Shown here: positions 33,069-41,583 of the stretch, one piece after another
Position numbering within the stretch: the first letter of the stretch is position 1
Layout of the letters: the number at the start of each line of letters is the position of its first letter
Source: Thalassotalea_B piscium_A
GTDB taxonomy: Bacteria; Pseudomonadota; Gammaproteobacteria; Enterobacterales; Alteromonadaceae
Assembly (NCBI GenBank): GCA_049347715.1
Contig: CP186339.1
Span: 3,038,001-3,102,000 of the forward strand
Direction of reading: 5' to 3'
DNA: 64,000 nucleotides
Made by a program: the position numbers and the translations under genes
The notes under the pieces: model-generated
Databases searched by the model: none
What the model saw: the letters and a program-made list of their open reading frames with translations, nothing else
Told to the model about the DNA's origin: nothing

Positions 33069-35357
33069 ATGTTTATAAAACAACTGAATAAATCACTTAT
33101 TGCAAGTGCCATTGTACTAGCAATTTCACCTGCAGTATTTGCAGAAGAAGTTACTGAAAAAGAACAAATGGAAGAAGTTTCTGTTGTCGCAAAAAAACTC
33201 TCTTACGCCAATAGCACTATTGATGTCAGTATGATTGAGCAACAAGCACCAATATCAAGCGTGTTATCTGTTATGGATAATTTACCAGGTATTAGCATAA
33301 ACGAGGGAGATGCTTTCGGTGGTGATGATTGGTCAACCTCTATCACTATGCGTGGTTTTTCAATTGATGGTAACCAACAACAATTAGGTATGACTGTTGA
33401 TGGTATACCTAATGGAGGTTCAAATTATGGTGGTGGTGCAAAAGCAAACCGTTACCTCGATACCGATAACTTACAAACAGTTGAGGTAGCTCAAGGTACT
33501 TCTGATATTTCATCAGCTTCATTAGATGCCTTAGGTGGCACGTTTAACTTTGTCAGTAAAAATCCAGATCAAGAAAAAAATACAACTATTGCCTTTACCA
33601 CCGGAGACCATAACGCTAAACGTTATTTTGTTCGTCATGAAACAGGTGAAATACTTAAGAACACATTCGCCTATATCAGTTATTCTGATACCTCAACAAA
33701 TCGTTGGGTGGGTGAAGGTTCTAATGGTGGCGCCCAGAAACAGCATGCTGAATTTAAATTTGTCTCAGACATAGGCAAATTAGCGTTAACAGGGCGAATT
33801 TCTTATGATGATGTAGCCGAAGACAACTATAACAGTGTCACTATTGAACAATTCAATCAAACACCTGATTGGGATCAACTTACGTGGAATTGGACAGGCA
33901 CACCACATCTTGATCAGATGTTTGCTGAAGGTTGGTCAACATTACGTGAAAATACGTTAGCCTATCTTAAAGCGAGTTATGCTTTATCTGATGTAACCAC
34001 TTTTGAAATCACCCCTTATTATCATAAAAATAAAGGTCGTGGTGATTGGATCCCGCCTTATTTAGTCACGGCAATAGATGCTGACGGTAACCCAACCTCT
34101 GAAGGAGGTACAATTGCAGGCAATTATGGTTTTACCGATCAAATGGGTAATCCTCTAGCTCCTAGCGATGGTTGTACCGCTAATTACACCTGGCCATGGG
34201 CTTCAGGCCCAGCATTACACCCAGCATGTTATCCAAGTGATGCCATTCCAGTTATGTCATTTCGTCATACTCATTATGCGAAAGAGCGAGCAGGATTTAC
34301 TGCCAAAGCTGAAACAACTTTTGGCGCACACGATTTAACCGCAGGTATATGGGTAGAATCAGCAGATCGAGATGAGTCACGTGATTGGCACAAAGTTATT
34401 GATGCTCAAGTATATCACCACTTTGATCACACACCTTATTGGACACAATACGAAAATAACTTACAAACAGACACGTTCAAATGGTATCTACGCGATACCT
34501 ATACTACGGGTGATTTCACCTTGAATGCCGGTATACAACAATTTTTAGTTGATTTAGAAAAATCAGATCATTACGACGCGAGTAATAACTCAAAAGTAAA
34601 TAGCGATTCAGATGTATTATTTAGTGCTGGTGCCTTATATCAGTTTAATGAATATACCGAGCTTTTTGCCGGTTATAGCGAAAACTTTGCGGCAATAAAA
34701 GATGGGGTATTAGAACGCGATTCTTCTACACTTAGTGAAATAGAGCCAGAAACCGCTGAAAATATTGATTTTGGTATTCGTTATTTAGATGAAAGATTAA
34801 ATTTATCAGCAACCATATATTCCATTGATTTTGAAAATAGAATCACATTTATCTCTCCGGGAAGTAACACAGGAGGTATTGACTACACTATTGGCACAAA
34901 TGGTAGCTATGTCAATGTAGGTGGTATTGAATCTTCAGGCCTTGAAATTAGCGCAAGTTATAAACTTACTGATAGTTGGGAAATTTATGCTTCTTATACC
35001 AACAATGATTCAGAATATGTTGGTAATGCTCCTGGTTTTGAAGAAGGAGAATCAGTGATCGATGCTGTAGAAGATATGTGGGTACTTTCTGCCAACTACT
35101 TTAATGGTGATTTTCGTTTTGGTGCATCATCGAAATATACCGGTGAGCGTACAGAAGCAAAAGATTATGTTATTACCGATTTAAACATGGGATACACCAT
35201 AAATTATTCTGGTTCAGGATTAAATTCTGTCGATATCGCACTTGTTGTTAGTAATCTACTCGATGAAGACTACCTTTCTACAGGAACAGGTACTGGTACC
35301 ACATACTTTATTGGTGCGCCGCGCACAACAACGTTAACTGTTAATGTAAATTTTTAA
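33069..35357 (+). CDS. TonB-dependent outer-membrane receptor
   Basis: A 762-residue receptor that takes up a scarce solute across the outer membrane using TonB energy. It has a signal peptide (about residues 1-25, ending VFAEE), a TonB-box-like EEVSVVAKK, a plug domain (about 45-160, with PGISINEGD, RGFSIDG and LGGTFNFVSK), and a 22-strand barrel ending in a C-terminal Phe (VNVNF). Two Cys lie in one extracellular-loop region near residue 380. I chose the ATG at 33069 because GGGA precedes it; an ATG at 33057 lacks a ribosome-binding site. Phosphatase genes follow, suggesting a phosphoester substrate rather than iron. Confidence 0.9.
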   Translation: MFIKQLNKSLIASAIVLAISPAVFAEEVTEKEQMEEVSVVAKKLSYANSTIDVSMIEQQAPISSVLSVMDNLPGISINEGDAFGGDDWSTSITMRGFSIDGNQQQLGMTVDGIPNGGSNYGGGAKANRYLDTDNLQTVEVAQGTSDISSASLDALGGTFNFVSKNPDQEKNTTIAFTTGDHNAKRYFVRHETGEILKNTFAYISYSDTSTNRWVGEGSNGGAQKQHAEFKFVSDIGKLALTGRISYDDVAEDNYNSVTIEQFNQTPDWDQLTWNWTGTPHLDQMFAEGWSTLRENTLAYLKASYALSDVTTFEITPYYHKNKGRGDWIPPYLVTAIDADGNPTSEGGTIAGNYGFTDQMGNPLAPSDGCTANYTWPWASGPALHPACYPSDAIPVMSFRHTHYAKERAGFTAKAETTFGAHDLTAGIWVESADRDESRDWHKVIDAQVYHHFDHTPYWTQYENNLQTDTFKWYLRDTYTTGDFTLNAGIQQFLVDLEKSDHYDASNNSKVNSDSDVLFSAGALYQFNEYTELFAGYSENFAAIKDGVLERDSSTLSEIEPETAENIDFGIRYLDERLNLSATIYSIDFENRITFISPGSNTGGIDYTIGTNGSYVNVGGIESSGLEISASYKLTDSWEIYASYTNNDSEYVGNAPGFEEGESVIDAVEDMWVLSANYFNGDFRFGASSKYTGERTEAKDYVITDLNMGYTINYSGSGLNSVDIALVVSNLLDEDYLSTGTGTGTTYFIGAPRTTTLTVNVNF

Positions 35358-35373
35358 TTTGTAGCTGACAATA

Positions 35374-35399
35374 AAACCGGGTTCTTCCCGGTTTTTCTT
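35374..35399 (+). terminator. Terminator after the TonB receptor
   Basis: An 8-bp GC-rich stem AAACCGGG/CCCGGTTT (35374-35381 with 35387-35394), loop TTCTT, followed by TTTCTTT. It lies directly before the ribosome-binding site (TAGGAA) of the next gene, so it probably lowers but does not abolish expression of the two phosphatases. Confidence 0.85.
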
Positions 35400-35411
35400 T
35401 AGGAATCAAAA

Positions 35412-36530
35412 ATGAAAAAACTCTTTATTACCATCATAATGATGTTGTCATTTCAAAGTGTTGCCATAGAAAGAAACTTAGTGTTAGTAACTATTGACGG
35501 ATTAAGGTGGCAAGAAATATTTCAAGGTAGACAACTTGATCTCATTGACAATAAAACATTTACACCACATAAAAACACCCTATTAACGCGTTTGTCGACA
35601 CAATCAGAAAACCAAGCAAAAAAGATATTAATGCCTTTTATCTGGAATACAATAGCTCAGCAAGGAGTATTAATTGGTGATAGAAAAAACGCTTCAAACA
35701 TGTCGGTTTCTAATGATTGGTATTTTTCCTATCCAGGCTATAGTGAAATTTTCACCGGAGTAACCAACCCCACATTAAACTCAAATAATAAAGTCCCTAA
35801 TCCAGAAGTCAGTTTTTTAGAATGGCTAGCCAATGATAAAAAATACGCACATGTAGCCGCTTTTGGCAGTTGGGATGTCTTTCCATACATACTCAATACT
35901 GAACGTAGTAAACTTTATGTCAATGCTGGTTTTGACAAAGTTACCGGTGATCACTTATCACCAGAAATTAATTTACTCAACGAACTTCAAGATCAAGTGC
36001 CAAGTCCATGGCACAATGTTCGTTTAGATGCATTTACTCACAGGTATGCTTTAGACTATTTAAAAACCCATAAACCCCGTGTGATGTCGATTTCATATGG
36101 TGAAACCGATGATTTTGCTCATGATGGACGCTACGATCATTACCTAGCAGCTGCTCACCGTACTGATCAATTTATCCAAGAGTTATGGCTCACTTTACAA
36201 TCAATGGATCAATACAAAAACAACACCAATATTATTATCGTAACCGACCATGGTCGCGGTAAAACAACAGAAGATTGGCAACATCACGCCTCAGCAACAG
36301 CTGTTAAAAGCTATATGAAACATTTAGACAATTTTAAAGATGGGATTATTGGTGCTAATCATATTTGGATGGCAGCATTAGGGCCTGACATAAAAAAATT
36401 AGGGGTATATAAAAATGATCATGAAATTTATCAGTCTCAGATCGCCGCTACCGCATTAACTTTACTTAATGAAAAGCCAACAGCCTTTAATGAACAAGCA
36501 GGAAAAGCGATTAAGGAGATCATCAAATGA
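35412..36530 (+). CDS. Periplasmic alkaline-phosphatase-superfamily hydrolase (phosphodiesterase/phosphatase type)
   Basis: A 372-residue exported enzyme; the signal peptide ends near residue 19 (SVAIE). It carries the metal sites of the alkaline phosphatase / nucleotide pyrophosphatase superfamily: first Asp in VTIDGLRWQEIF, a likely nucleophile Ser in YPGYSEIFTG, the second site in TDDFAHDGRYDHY, Asp-His in VTDHGRGKT, and a late His in GANHIWM. Members cleave phosphomonoesters or phosphodiesters, some of choline. It overlaps the PhoD-like gene by 4 bp (ATGA) and follows the TonB receptor. The precise substrate cannot be read from sequence. Confidence 0.82.
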   Translation: MKKLFITIIMMLSFQSVAIERNLVLVTIDGLRWQEIFQGRQLDLIDNKTFTPHKNTLLTRLSTQSENQAKKILMPFIWNTIAQQGVLIGDRKNASNMSVSNDWYFSYPGYSEIFTGVTNPTLNSNNKVPNPEVSFLEWLANDKKYAHVAAFGSWDVFPYILNTERSKLYVNAGFDKVTGDHLSPEINLLNELQDQVPSPWHNVRLDAFTHRYALDYLKTHKPRVMSISYGETDDFAHDGRYDHYLAAAHRTDQFIQELWLTLQSMDQYKNNTNIIIVTDHGRGKTTEDWQHHASATAVKSYMKHLDNFKDGIIGANHIWMAALGPDIKKLGVYKNDHEIYQSQIAATALTLLNEKPTAFNEQAGKAIKEIIK

Positions 36531-37561
36531 TCAAATATCTTATTCTCATTTTGAGTATCACTGCGCTCAATTTACAGGCCAAAACGATTGAAAAAATTTA
36601 TTTTGGTTCATGTGGTAAATCATTTAAACCTATGCCAATTTTTAATGCCATAGCTGCCGACGACCCCGATGTCTTTATTTTTTTAGGAGATAATATTTAC
36701 GGCGATACCGAAGATATGTCGGTTATGGAGAAAAAATATCAAACCTTAGGTAAGCATAAAGGCTTTTTAACACTCAAAGCCACATCAGAACTTATCGCCA
36801 TTTGGGATGATCATGATTATGGGCACAATGATGCTGGTAGCGAGTATCCTCAAAAAGAAGCCTCACGTAAATTAATGCTGGATTTTTGGCAAGAACCTAA
36901 AGATTCCTTACGCTATAAACGCGACGGTATTTACACCTCCTACTTTTATGGCGAAAAAGATAAAACAGTTCAAGTTATCCTACCCGACCTCCGATGGAAT
37001 AGAGACAAGTTACACGGTGTTGGTGAAAAGGCCTACTATGCAGATAGAGTACCCAAAAAAATGGGCCCTTATTCGCCTTCTCCTGATAAAAAGGCATCTA
37101 TGTTAGGTGAAACCCAATGGAAATGGTTAGAAAATGAATTAAAAAAACCAGCAACAATCAAAATTATTGGCTCAAGTTTACAGTTACTACCTGAGTTTAC
37201 TGGTTGGGAATCTTGGGCAAACTTTCCTGAAGATAGAAAACGCTTATTATCATTTATCAAAGAAAATAAAATTTCAGGCGTAATTATGATCAGTGGTGAC
37301 ACTCATTGGGGCGAAATCTCACGAGTAGATGATGAAGGCATGTACCCATTATGGGAAGTGACAAGTTCAGGTTTAAGTGAAAAATGGAAAAATGTAAGCC
37401 CGAATAAGCATCGCGTTGGTAATTTTACCAATAACGTCAATTATGGTTTTATTGAAATTGATTGGGACAGTAAAGATCCCCTCATTGTGTTTGGTTTAAA
37501 GCAAGAAGATGGCGCCGTTATCAATCAGCATCAGATGACCTTATCCTCACTTAAACTCTAA
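36527..37561 (+). CDS. PhoD-like phosphatase/phosphodiesterase
   Basis: A 344-residue exported enzyme with a signal peptide (about residues 1-18, ending LQAK). The PhoD metallophosphatase core is visible: FGSCGKS, FLGDNIYGDT with metal-binding Asp, ATSELIAIWDDHDYGHND, the substrate-side PDLRWNRDK, and the C-terminal ISGDTHWGE. PhoD enzymes use Ca2+/Fe3+ and act on phosphomonoesters and diesters, including lipid head groups. The start overlaps the stop of the preceding hydrolase (ATGA), so the two are translationally coupled and probably act in sequence on one substrate. Confidence 0.88.
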   Translation: MIKYLILILSITALNLQAKTIEKIYFGSCGKSFKPMPIFNAIAADDPDVFIFLGDNIYGDTEDMSVMEKKYQTLGKHKGFLTLKATSELIAIWDDHDYGHNDAGSEYPQKEASRKLMLDFWQEPKDSLRYKRDGIYTSYFYGEKDKTVQVILPDLRWNRDKLHGVGEKAYYADRVPKKMGPYSPSPDKKASMLGETQWKWLENELKKPATIKIIGSSLQLLPEFTGWESWANFPEDRKRLLSFIKENKISGVIMISGDTHWGEISRVDDEGMYPLWEVTSSGLSEKWKNVSPNKHRVGNFTNNVNYGFIEIDWDSKDPLIVFGLKQEDGAVINQHQMTLSSLKL

Positions 37562-37576
37562 GCTTAGTTGAATACT

Positions 37577-37611
37577 ATCGTCAATATCATAACTCATCAG
37601 ATATTGACGAT
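37577..37611. repeat. 12-bp perfect inverted repeat between phoD-like and dinB genes
   Basis: ATCGTCAATATC (37577-37588) and GATATTGACGAT (37600-37611) form a perfect stem with an 11-base loop between two convergent genes. Neither side has a T run, so it is either a weak bidirectional terminator or an mRNA 3'-end stabiliser. Confidence 0.6.
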
Positions 37612-37701
37612 GCCATACTAGTTGTTATGTTTTAGCTCACAGAGGTTTATGCAACAAAGACTCGTCAAAAGTGATAACTGATGACAATTTAATATGACTC
37701 G

Positions 37702-38769
37702 CTAAAATAAAGTTAGCTGATTTTCAGTATCTTGTTCATCATCCCCGAGACCTATACTTACCCCTAGTAGTCTAACGTTCTTACCATCACCTCTGTCTAG
37801 AGCATCTTCTAGTAGCCTTTCAAGTACTTTTGAATCTATGATTGAATGTTTGAGTTCTTTCGTTGTTTGAATAAAGTCGCTAAACTTAATTTTAATTCCA
37901 AGTTTATTCATCTTACGATTTTCAAGGTGTTTTTCAGATCGGCGAATTAACTCAGGGAGTAGTTTTTCACTCAGAACTTGCTTAAGCTCCTCAAAACTAC
38001 TGATATCTTCAGGGAAGGTGGTTTCAACACCTACCGATTTTCTAATGCGAGTAGTTTCAACTTCACGATTATCTATACCATGACATTTTTGCCATAAAGA
38101 TCGTCCCAACTTACCAAACTGGCTAAGCAACACACGTTCATCAGCCGCAATAATATCAGCCCCCTTCTCAAAACCATGCGCCTTTAATTTTTCAAAGGTC
38201 ACTTTTCCTACACCCGGAATTTTATTTAAAGACATTTGTTCAATAAATGGTGACACTTCTTGTGGAGTAATTACATATTGACCATTGGGTTTGTTAAGGT
38301 CAGAAGCTACTTTCGCCAAAAATTTAATAGGGGCTATCCCTGCTGACGCAGTTAAATTCAATTCTGAAAAAATCGCCTTTCGAATATCTTCTGCAATAAG
38401 GGTTGCTGAACCGTTGAATAATCGACAATGCGTAACATCTAAATAAGCTTCGTCTAGAGAAAGTGGCTCAATTTTATCGGTATAACGTTCAAAAATACTT
38501 CTAAGATGAGTGCTTATTGATTTGTATACCTCCATTCGACCCGGAACAATGATTAGGTGCGGGCATTTTCTTAACGCAACACTGCTTGGCATAGCCGAAC
38601 GTACACCATATTCTCGCGCTAGATAATTACAGGTGGATAACACCCCCCTTGCGTTTGTCTTTCCACCAACCGCAACCGGTTTTCCAGCTAATTGAGGATT
38701 ATCTCTTATTTCAACCGATACATAAAAGGCGTCCATATCTACATGTATAATTTTGCGGATTGGTTTCAT
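37702..38769 (-). CDS. dinB: DNA polymerase IV (translesion, Y family)
   Basis: A 355-residue error-prone polymerase for bypass of damaged bases (E. coli 351). Catalytic motifs: HVDMDAFYVSVE (metal Asp), LSLDEAYLDVT (Asp-Glu pair), SAGIAPIKFLAKVASDLNKPNG, and the helix-hairpin-helix NKIPGVGKVT. The C-terminus ends QLTLF, the sliding-clamp binding motif. The frame is open to a TTG at 38787, but homologues start MKPIRKIIHVD, so I used the ATG at 38769. A LexA box lies 22 bp upstream, so the gene is SOS-induced. Confidence 0.96.
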   Translation of the reverse strand: MKPIRKIIHVDMDAFYVSVEIRDNPQLAGKPVAVGGKTNARGVLSTCNYLAREYGVRSAMPSSVALRKCPHLIIVPGRMEVYKSISTHLRSIFERYTDKIEPLSLDEAYLDVTHCRLFNGSATLIAEDIRKAIFSELNLTASAGIAPIKFLAKVASDLNKPNGQYVITPQEVSPFIEQMSLNKIPGVGKVTFEKLKAHGFEKGADIIAADERVLLSQFGKLGRSLWQKCHGIDNREVETTRIRKSVGVETTFPEDISSFEELKQVLSEKLLPELIRRSEKHLENRKMNKLGIKIKFSDFIQTTKELKHSIIDSKVLERLLEDALDRGDGKNVRLLGVSIGLGDDEQDTENQLTLF

Positions 38770-38791
38770 ATTAACGGCCAAAGCCAATAAG

Positions 38792-38807
38792 CTGTATATA
38801 GATACAG
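38792..38807 (-). promoter_or_regulatory. LexA (SOS) box of dinB
   Basis: CTGTATATAGATACAG fits the CTG-N10-CAG LexA consensus with an AT-rich alternating core and one departure from the ideal TATATATATA. It lies 22 bp ahead of the dinB ATG. Confidence 0.9.
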
Positions 38808-38913
38808 TTTGCGCTTTTTAATTATGAATTTCAAGAGTAAAGTTTTCTTCACTTTTTATGTCTTATCGGTTAATTTGTAGCGACTTTTATCTCAATACTT
38901 TAATACCTTATCT

Positions 38914-40032
38914 ATGTTCAAAAATGCGTTTGCACTTAAAATCATTGGCCTTTGCTTATTTCTTATCACAAATGTCACCCATGCACATACTGTCGAAAGT
39001 TTAACGGCAGAATTAAATGTTTTCCCCGATAATCATTATGAGTTAACGATTAATGTCGACGTATTGCATTTAGCAAAAAACAAACTCGACTTTCAAGGTG
39101 AGGATCCTGAACTTATTTATACTTTATCCTCACTTTCATTAATTGAAAGTAAACGGCTTCTTGATAGCATTAGACAATCAATTCAACAAAATAGCTTCGT
39201 CTATTTTGATGATAAGAAAAACAGTCTACCTGTACTTTCTGGACTCACTGTCGCTGAATTCAAACGTATGCTTACCGACTTTAACGCTTATATACTGCCA
39301 GTAACTTTAGACGGAAGTATTCCTAATGATGTGGAAAATATAGCGGTTAGTTTTGCTCCAGAATTAGGCAATGTTATTTTAACGCTTGCTAAGCCAAGTA
39401 AATTTATCGTCTCTGCAGGCCAACTTAGTCAGAGTATTAACCTTTCTCCAAATAATGAAACCTCTGTTGAAGTGAATATTTTTAACACTTTTATAGACTA
39501 TTTATATCAAGGCTATCTCCATATAGTCCCTAAAGGTTTAGATCATATTTTATTTGTTCTTGCCCTTTTTCTTTTAGCACGTAAAACCTCAACCTTATTA
39601 TGGCAAATTAGTGCTTTTACCTTAGCCCACACCATTACCCTTGCCTTAGGCATTTATAATGTTGTCAGCTTGCCAAGTGAAATCGTAGAACCACTAATCG
39701 CACTATCGATTGCCTATGTTGCAATCGAAAATATCTATCAACAAAAACTCACCCGATGGCGGCTACCTTTAATTTTTGCCTTTGGTTTATTGCATGGACT
39801 CGGCTTTGCCTCGGTATTATTAGAACTTGGGCTGCAACAAGAGCAATTTATCACCAGTTTGGTCGCCTTTAATATTGGTGTAGAATTAGGACAATTAAGT
39901 GTCGTGCTTGTCGCTTTTAGCTTACTGTGCTGGTTTTACAAAAAAGACTGGTATCAAACCCGCATAGTTAAACCATTAAGTTTATTAATTGCGCTTATTG
40001 GCCTGTATTGGTTTATTGAACGTATAATCTAA
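38914..40032 (+). CDS. HupE/UreJ family membrane protein
   Basis: A 372-residue membrane protein with a signal peptide (about residues 1-24, ending THAH), a periplasmic domain to about residue 190, and a C-terminal HupE/UreJ-like six-helix domain. Signatures are HIVPKGLDHILFVLALFLL, FTLAHTITLALG, the HGLGFASVLLE segment and FNIGVELGQ. HupE and UreJ relatives are nickel or cobalt permeases of hydrogenase and urease operons, but no metalloenzyme genes are near, so the substrate is open; the His residues fit metal transport. It is divergent from dinB and convergent with nqrM. Confidence 0.85.
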   Translation: MFKNAFALKIIGLCLFLITNVTHAHTVESLTAELNVFPDNHYELTINVDVLHLAKNKLDFQGEDPELIYTLSSLSLIESKRLLDSIRQSIQQNSFVYFDDKKNSLPVLSGLTVAEFKRMLTDFNAYILPVTLDGSIPNDVENIAVSFAPELGNVILTLAKPSKFIVSAGQLSQSINLSPNNETSVEVNIFNTFIDYLYQGYLHIVPKGLDHILFVLALFLLARKTSTLLWQISAFTLAHTITLALGIYNVVSLPSEIVEPLIALSIAYVAIENIYQQKLTRWRLPLIFAFGLLHGLGFASVLLELGLQQEQFITSLVAFNIGVELGQLSVVLVAFSLLCWFYKKDWYQTRIVKPLSLLIALIGLYWFIERII

Positions 40033-40050
40033 CCATACACAACAATTAAA

Positions 40051-40076
40051 AAAAGTCGCTCAAGGCGACTTTTTTT
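40051..40076. terminator. Bidirectional terminator between the HupE-like gene and nqrM
   Basis: A stem AGTCGC/GCGACT (40054-40059 with 40065-40070) extended by A-T pairs, with T runs on both strands, lies between two convergent genes. Confidence 0.85.
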
Positions 40077-40128
40077 ACATATAACTACAGCTAGTTATAT
40101 GTCATTACGTGAATTACATTAATTCACA

Positions 40129-40347
40129 TTATATGTTTTTTACTGCTATCTGATCTTTTTCAGCAGCTACACGCTCTCTTTCTAAACGCTTCTCACATGG
40201 GTTATCACAGTCACAGGCCTTATCTATGCCCATTGAACTTAAACCACCACAGCTACCTGCCAGTGATTTATTTTGCACTATATAACCAATTGCCATAGCA
40301 GCAACGATCACTAAAAAGAAACCTAGCGTTAGTATAAATATTGTCAT
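40129..40347 (-). CDS. nqrM: Na+-NQR maturation factor NqrM (DUF539)
   Basis: A 72-residue protein with one N-terminal membrane helix (about residues 3-24) and a Cys-rich tail GSCGGLSSMGIDKACDCDNPCEKR. NqrM is needed to place the iron centre held by Cys of NqrD and NqrE. It is separated from apbE by 52 bp, same strand, at the end of the nqr locus, which is the usual place. Confidence 0.93.
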   Translation of the reverse strand: MTIFILTLGFFLVIVAAMAIGYIVQNKSLAGSCGGLSSMGIDKACDCDNPCEKRLERERVAAEKDQIAVKNI

Positions 40348-40399
40348 TTTAAGACCTTTAAATAAGTTATCAAACTAGCCACACAATTATACCAAAAAA

Positions 40400-41425
40400 C
40401 TATTTTAAATATTGCATGAATTGTTTTGTGCTTTCTTCAACAAAACCATTATCTGTTTTTGCAATAATATAAACCGCTAAATCATGTTCTTTTGCAAAAG
40501 ATAAGGCTTTCTCTTCACCCATCACCATCATTGCAGTGGATAAACCATCGGCAGTCATTGATGAAGGATGTATTACAGTAACAGAGACCAGCTTATGGTT
40601 AATTGGCTTTCCTGTATCGGGATCAATAATATGAGAAAAGCGTTGACCATCTACTTCATAATAATTGCGATAGTCGCCAGACGTGGCTACCGCATTATCT
40701 TTGGGGACAATAATTTGTTGTACGGCACGCTCTTCATTAATTGGCTTTTCTATCGCTATATGCCATAGCTCGCCCGTATGCTTAAAGCCTTTAACACGCA
40801 TCTCCCCTCCTATTTCTACTAAATAGTTAAAGATGCCATTTTTCTCAATTAATTCAGCTACTTTATCAACGCCATAACCTTTGGCAATTGTCGATAAATC
40901 AACATAGAGGTCTGGCTTTGATTTAGCTAACATATTTCCAGAAAGCGTTAAATTATTTAAACCAATACGCTTCCTCGCTTTTGCTAATGCGTCATCTGAA
41001 GGAATTGTATCAGGATGATATTCAGGACCGAATCCCCACAAATTAACTAAAGGTCCAACGGTGACATCTAATTTACCTTCACTCATTTTACCAATACGGA
41101 TAGCTTCTTTAATAACTCGAGCTAAACCTGGAGATAATTCAATAGGTTCGATAGAAGTTGATGAATTAAATAATGACAATTCAGAATCAGGAATATACGT
41201 CGACATCTCTTGATTGATTTGAAGAAGTTCGTTGTCTATTTGTTGCTGCAAAGCTTCAGGATTAATTGAATTATGATCAACAATCACCTTTATATGATAG
41301 GTGGTTCCCATGGTTTTACCTTGTAATAACACTTCACTTTTAGCGTTGTCATTACTGGGAAAGCATCCTGAAAGCTGAGTAAATATCAGCAAGAGAAATA
41401 TAGACTTGATTACATTCATATTCAT
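40400..41425 (-). CDS. apbE: FAD:protein FMN transferase (ApbE)
   Basis: A 341-residue periplasmic lipoprotein that attaches FMN through a phosphoester to Thr in NqrB and NqrC. It has a signal peptide with lipobox LSGC (Cys near residue 21), the TMGTTYHIK start of the domain, SELSLFN, the flavin-binding EIGGEMRVKG, RFSHIIDPDTGKPI and the metal-binding TADGLSTAMMVMG. It sits directly downstream of nqrF, past a terminator, and its leader contains a large inverted repeat (41437-41500). Confidence 0.96.
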   Translation of the reverse strand: MNMNVIKSIFLLLIFTQLSGCFPSNDNAKSEVLLQGKTMGTTYHIKVIVDHNSINPEALQQQIDNELLQINQEMSTYIPDSELSLFNSSTSIEPIELSPGLARVIKEAIRIGKMSEGKLDVTVGPLVNLWGFGPEYHPDTIPSDDALAKARKRIGLNNLTLSGNMLAKSKPDLYVDLSTIAKGYGVDKVAELIEKNGIFNYLVEIGGEMRVKGFKHTGELWHIAIEKPINEERAVQQIIVPKDNAVATSGDYRNYYEVDGQRFSHIIDPDTGKPINHKLVSVTVIHPSSMTADGLSTAMMVMGEEKALSFAKEHDLAVYIIAKTDNGFVEESTKQFMQYLK

Positions 41426-41436
41426 TATTCCAATTT

Positions 41437-41500
41437 TTATTTATCTAAGTAACCTAAAGTGAGAGCGCATGCTCAAAAATCAAGTTACTTAGATAAATAA
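41437..41500. repeat. 17-bp perfect inverted repeat in the apbE leader
   Basis: TTATTTATCTAAGTAAC (41437-41453) and GTTACTTAGATAAATAA (41484-41500) are exact reverse complements, 30 bases apart; the loop holds a second small hairpin GAGC-GCAT-GCTC. The right arm touches the nqrF terminator stem. Such a stem would fold in the apbE mRNA leader just 12 bases ahead of the start codon. Confidence 0.75.
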
Positions 41501-41524
41501 AAGGTGACCTAAGTCACCTTTTAT
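41499..41524 (-). terminator. Terminator after nqrF
   Basis: A 10-bp stem AAAAGGTGAC/GTCACCTTTT (41499-41508 with 41513-41522), loop CTAA, lies 62 bp past the nqrF stop and ahead of apbE. Confidence 0.82.
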
Positions 41525-41583
41525 TAACACTTCATGATGTGATGATTAATATGTATTTATACCTAGATATAAATTAATTTTAA

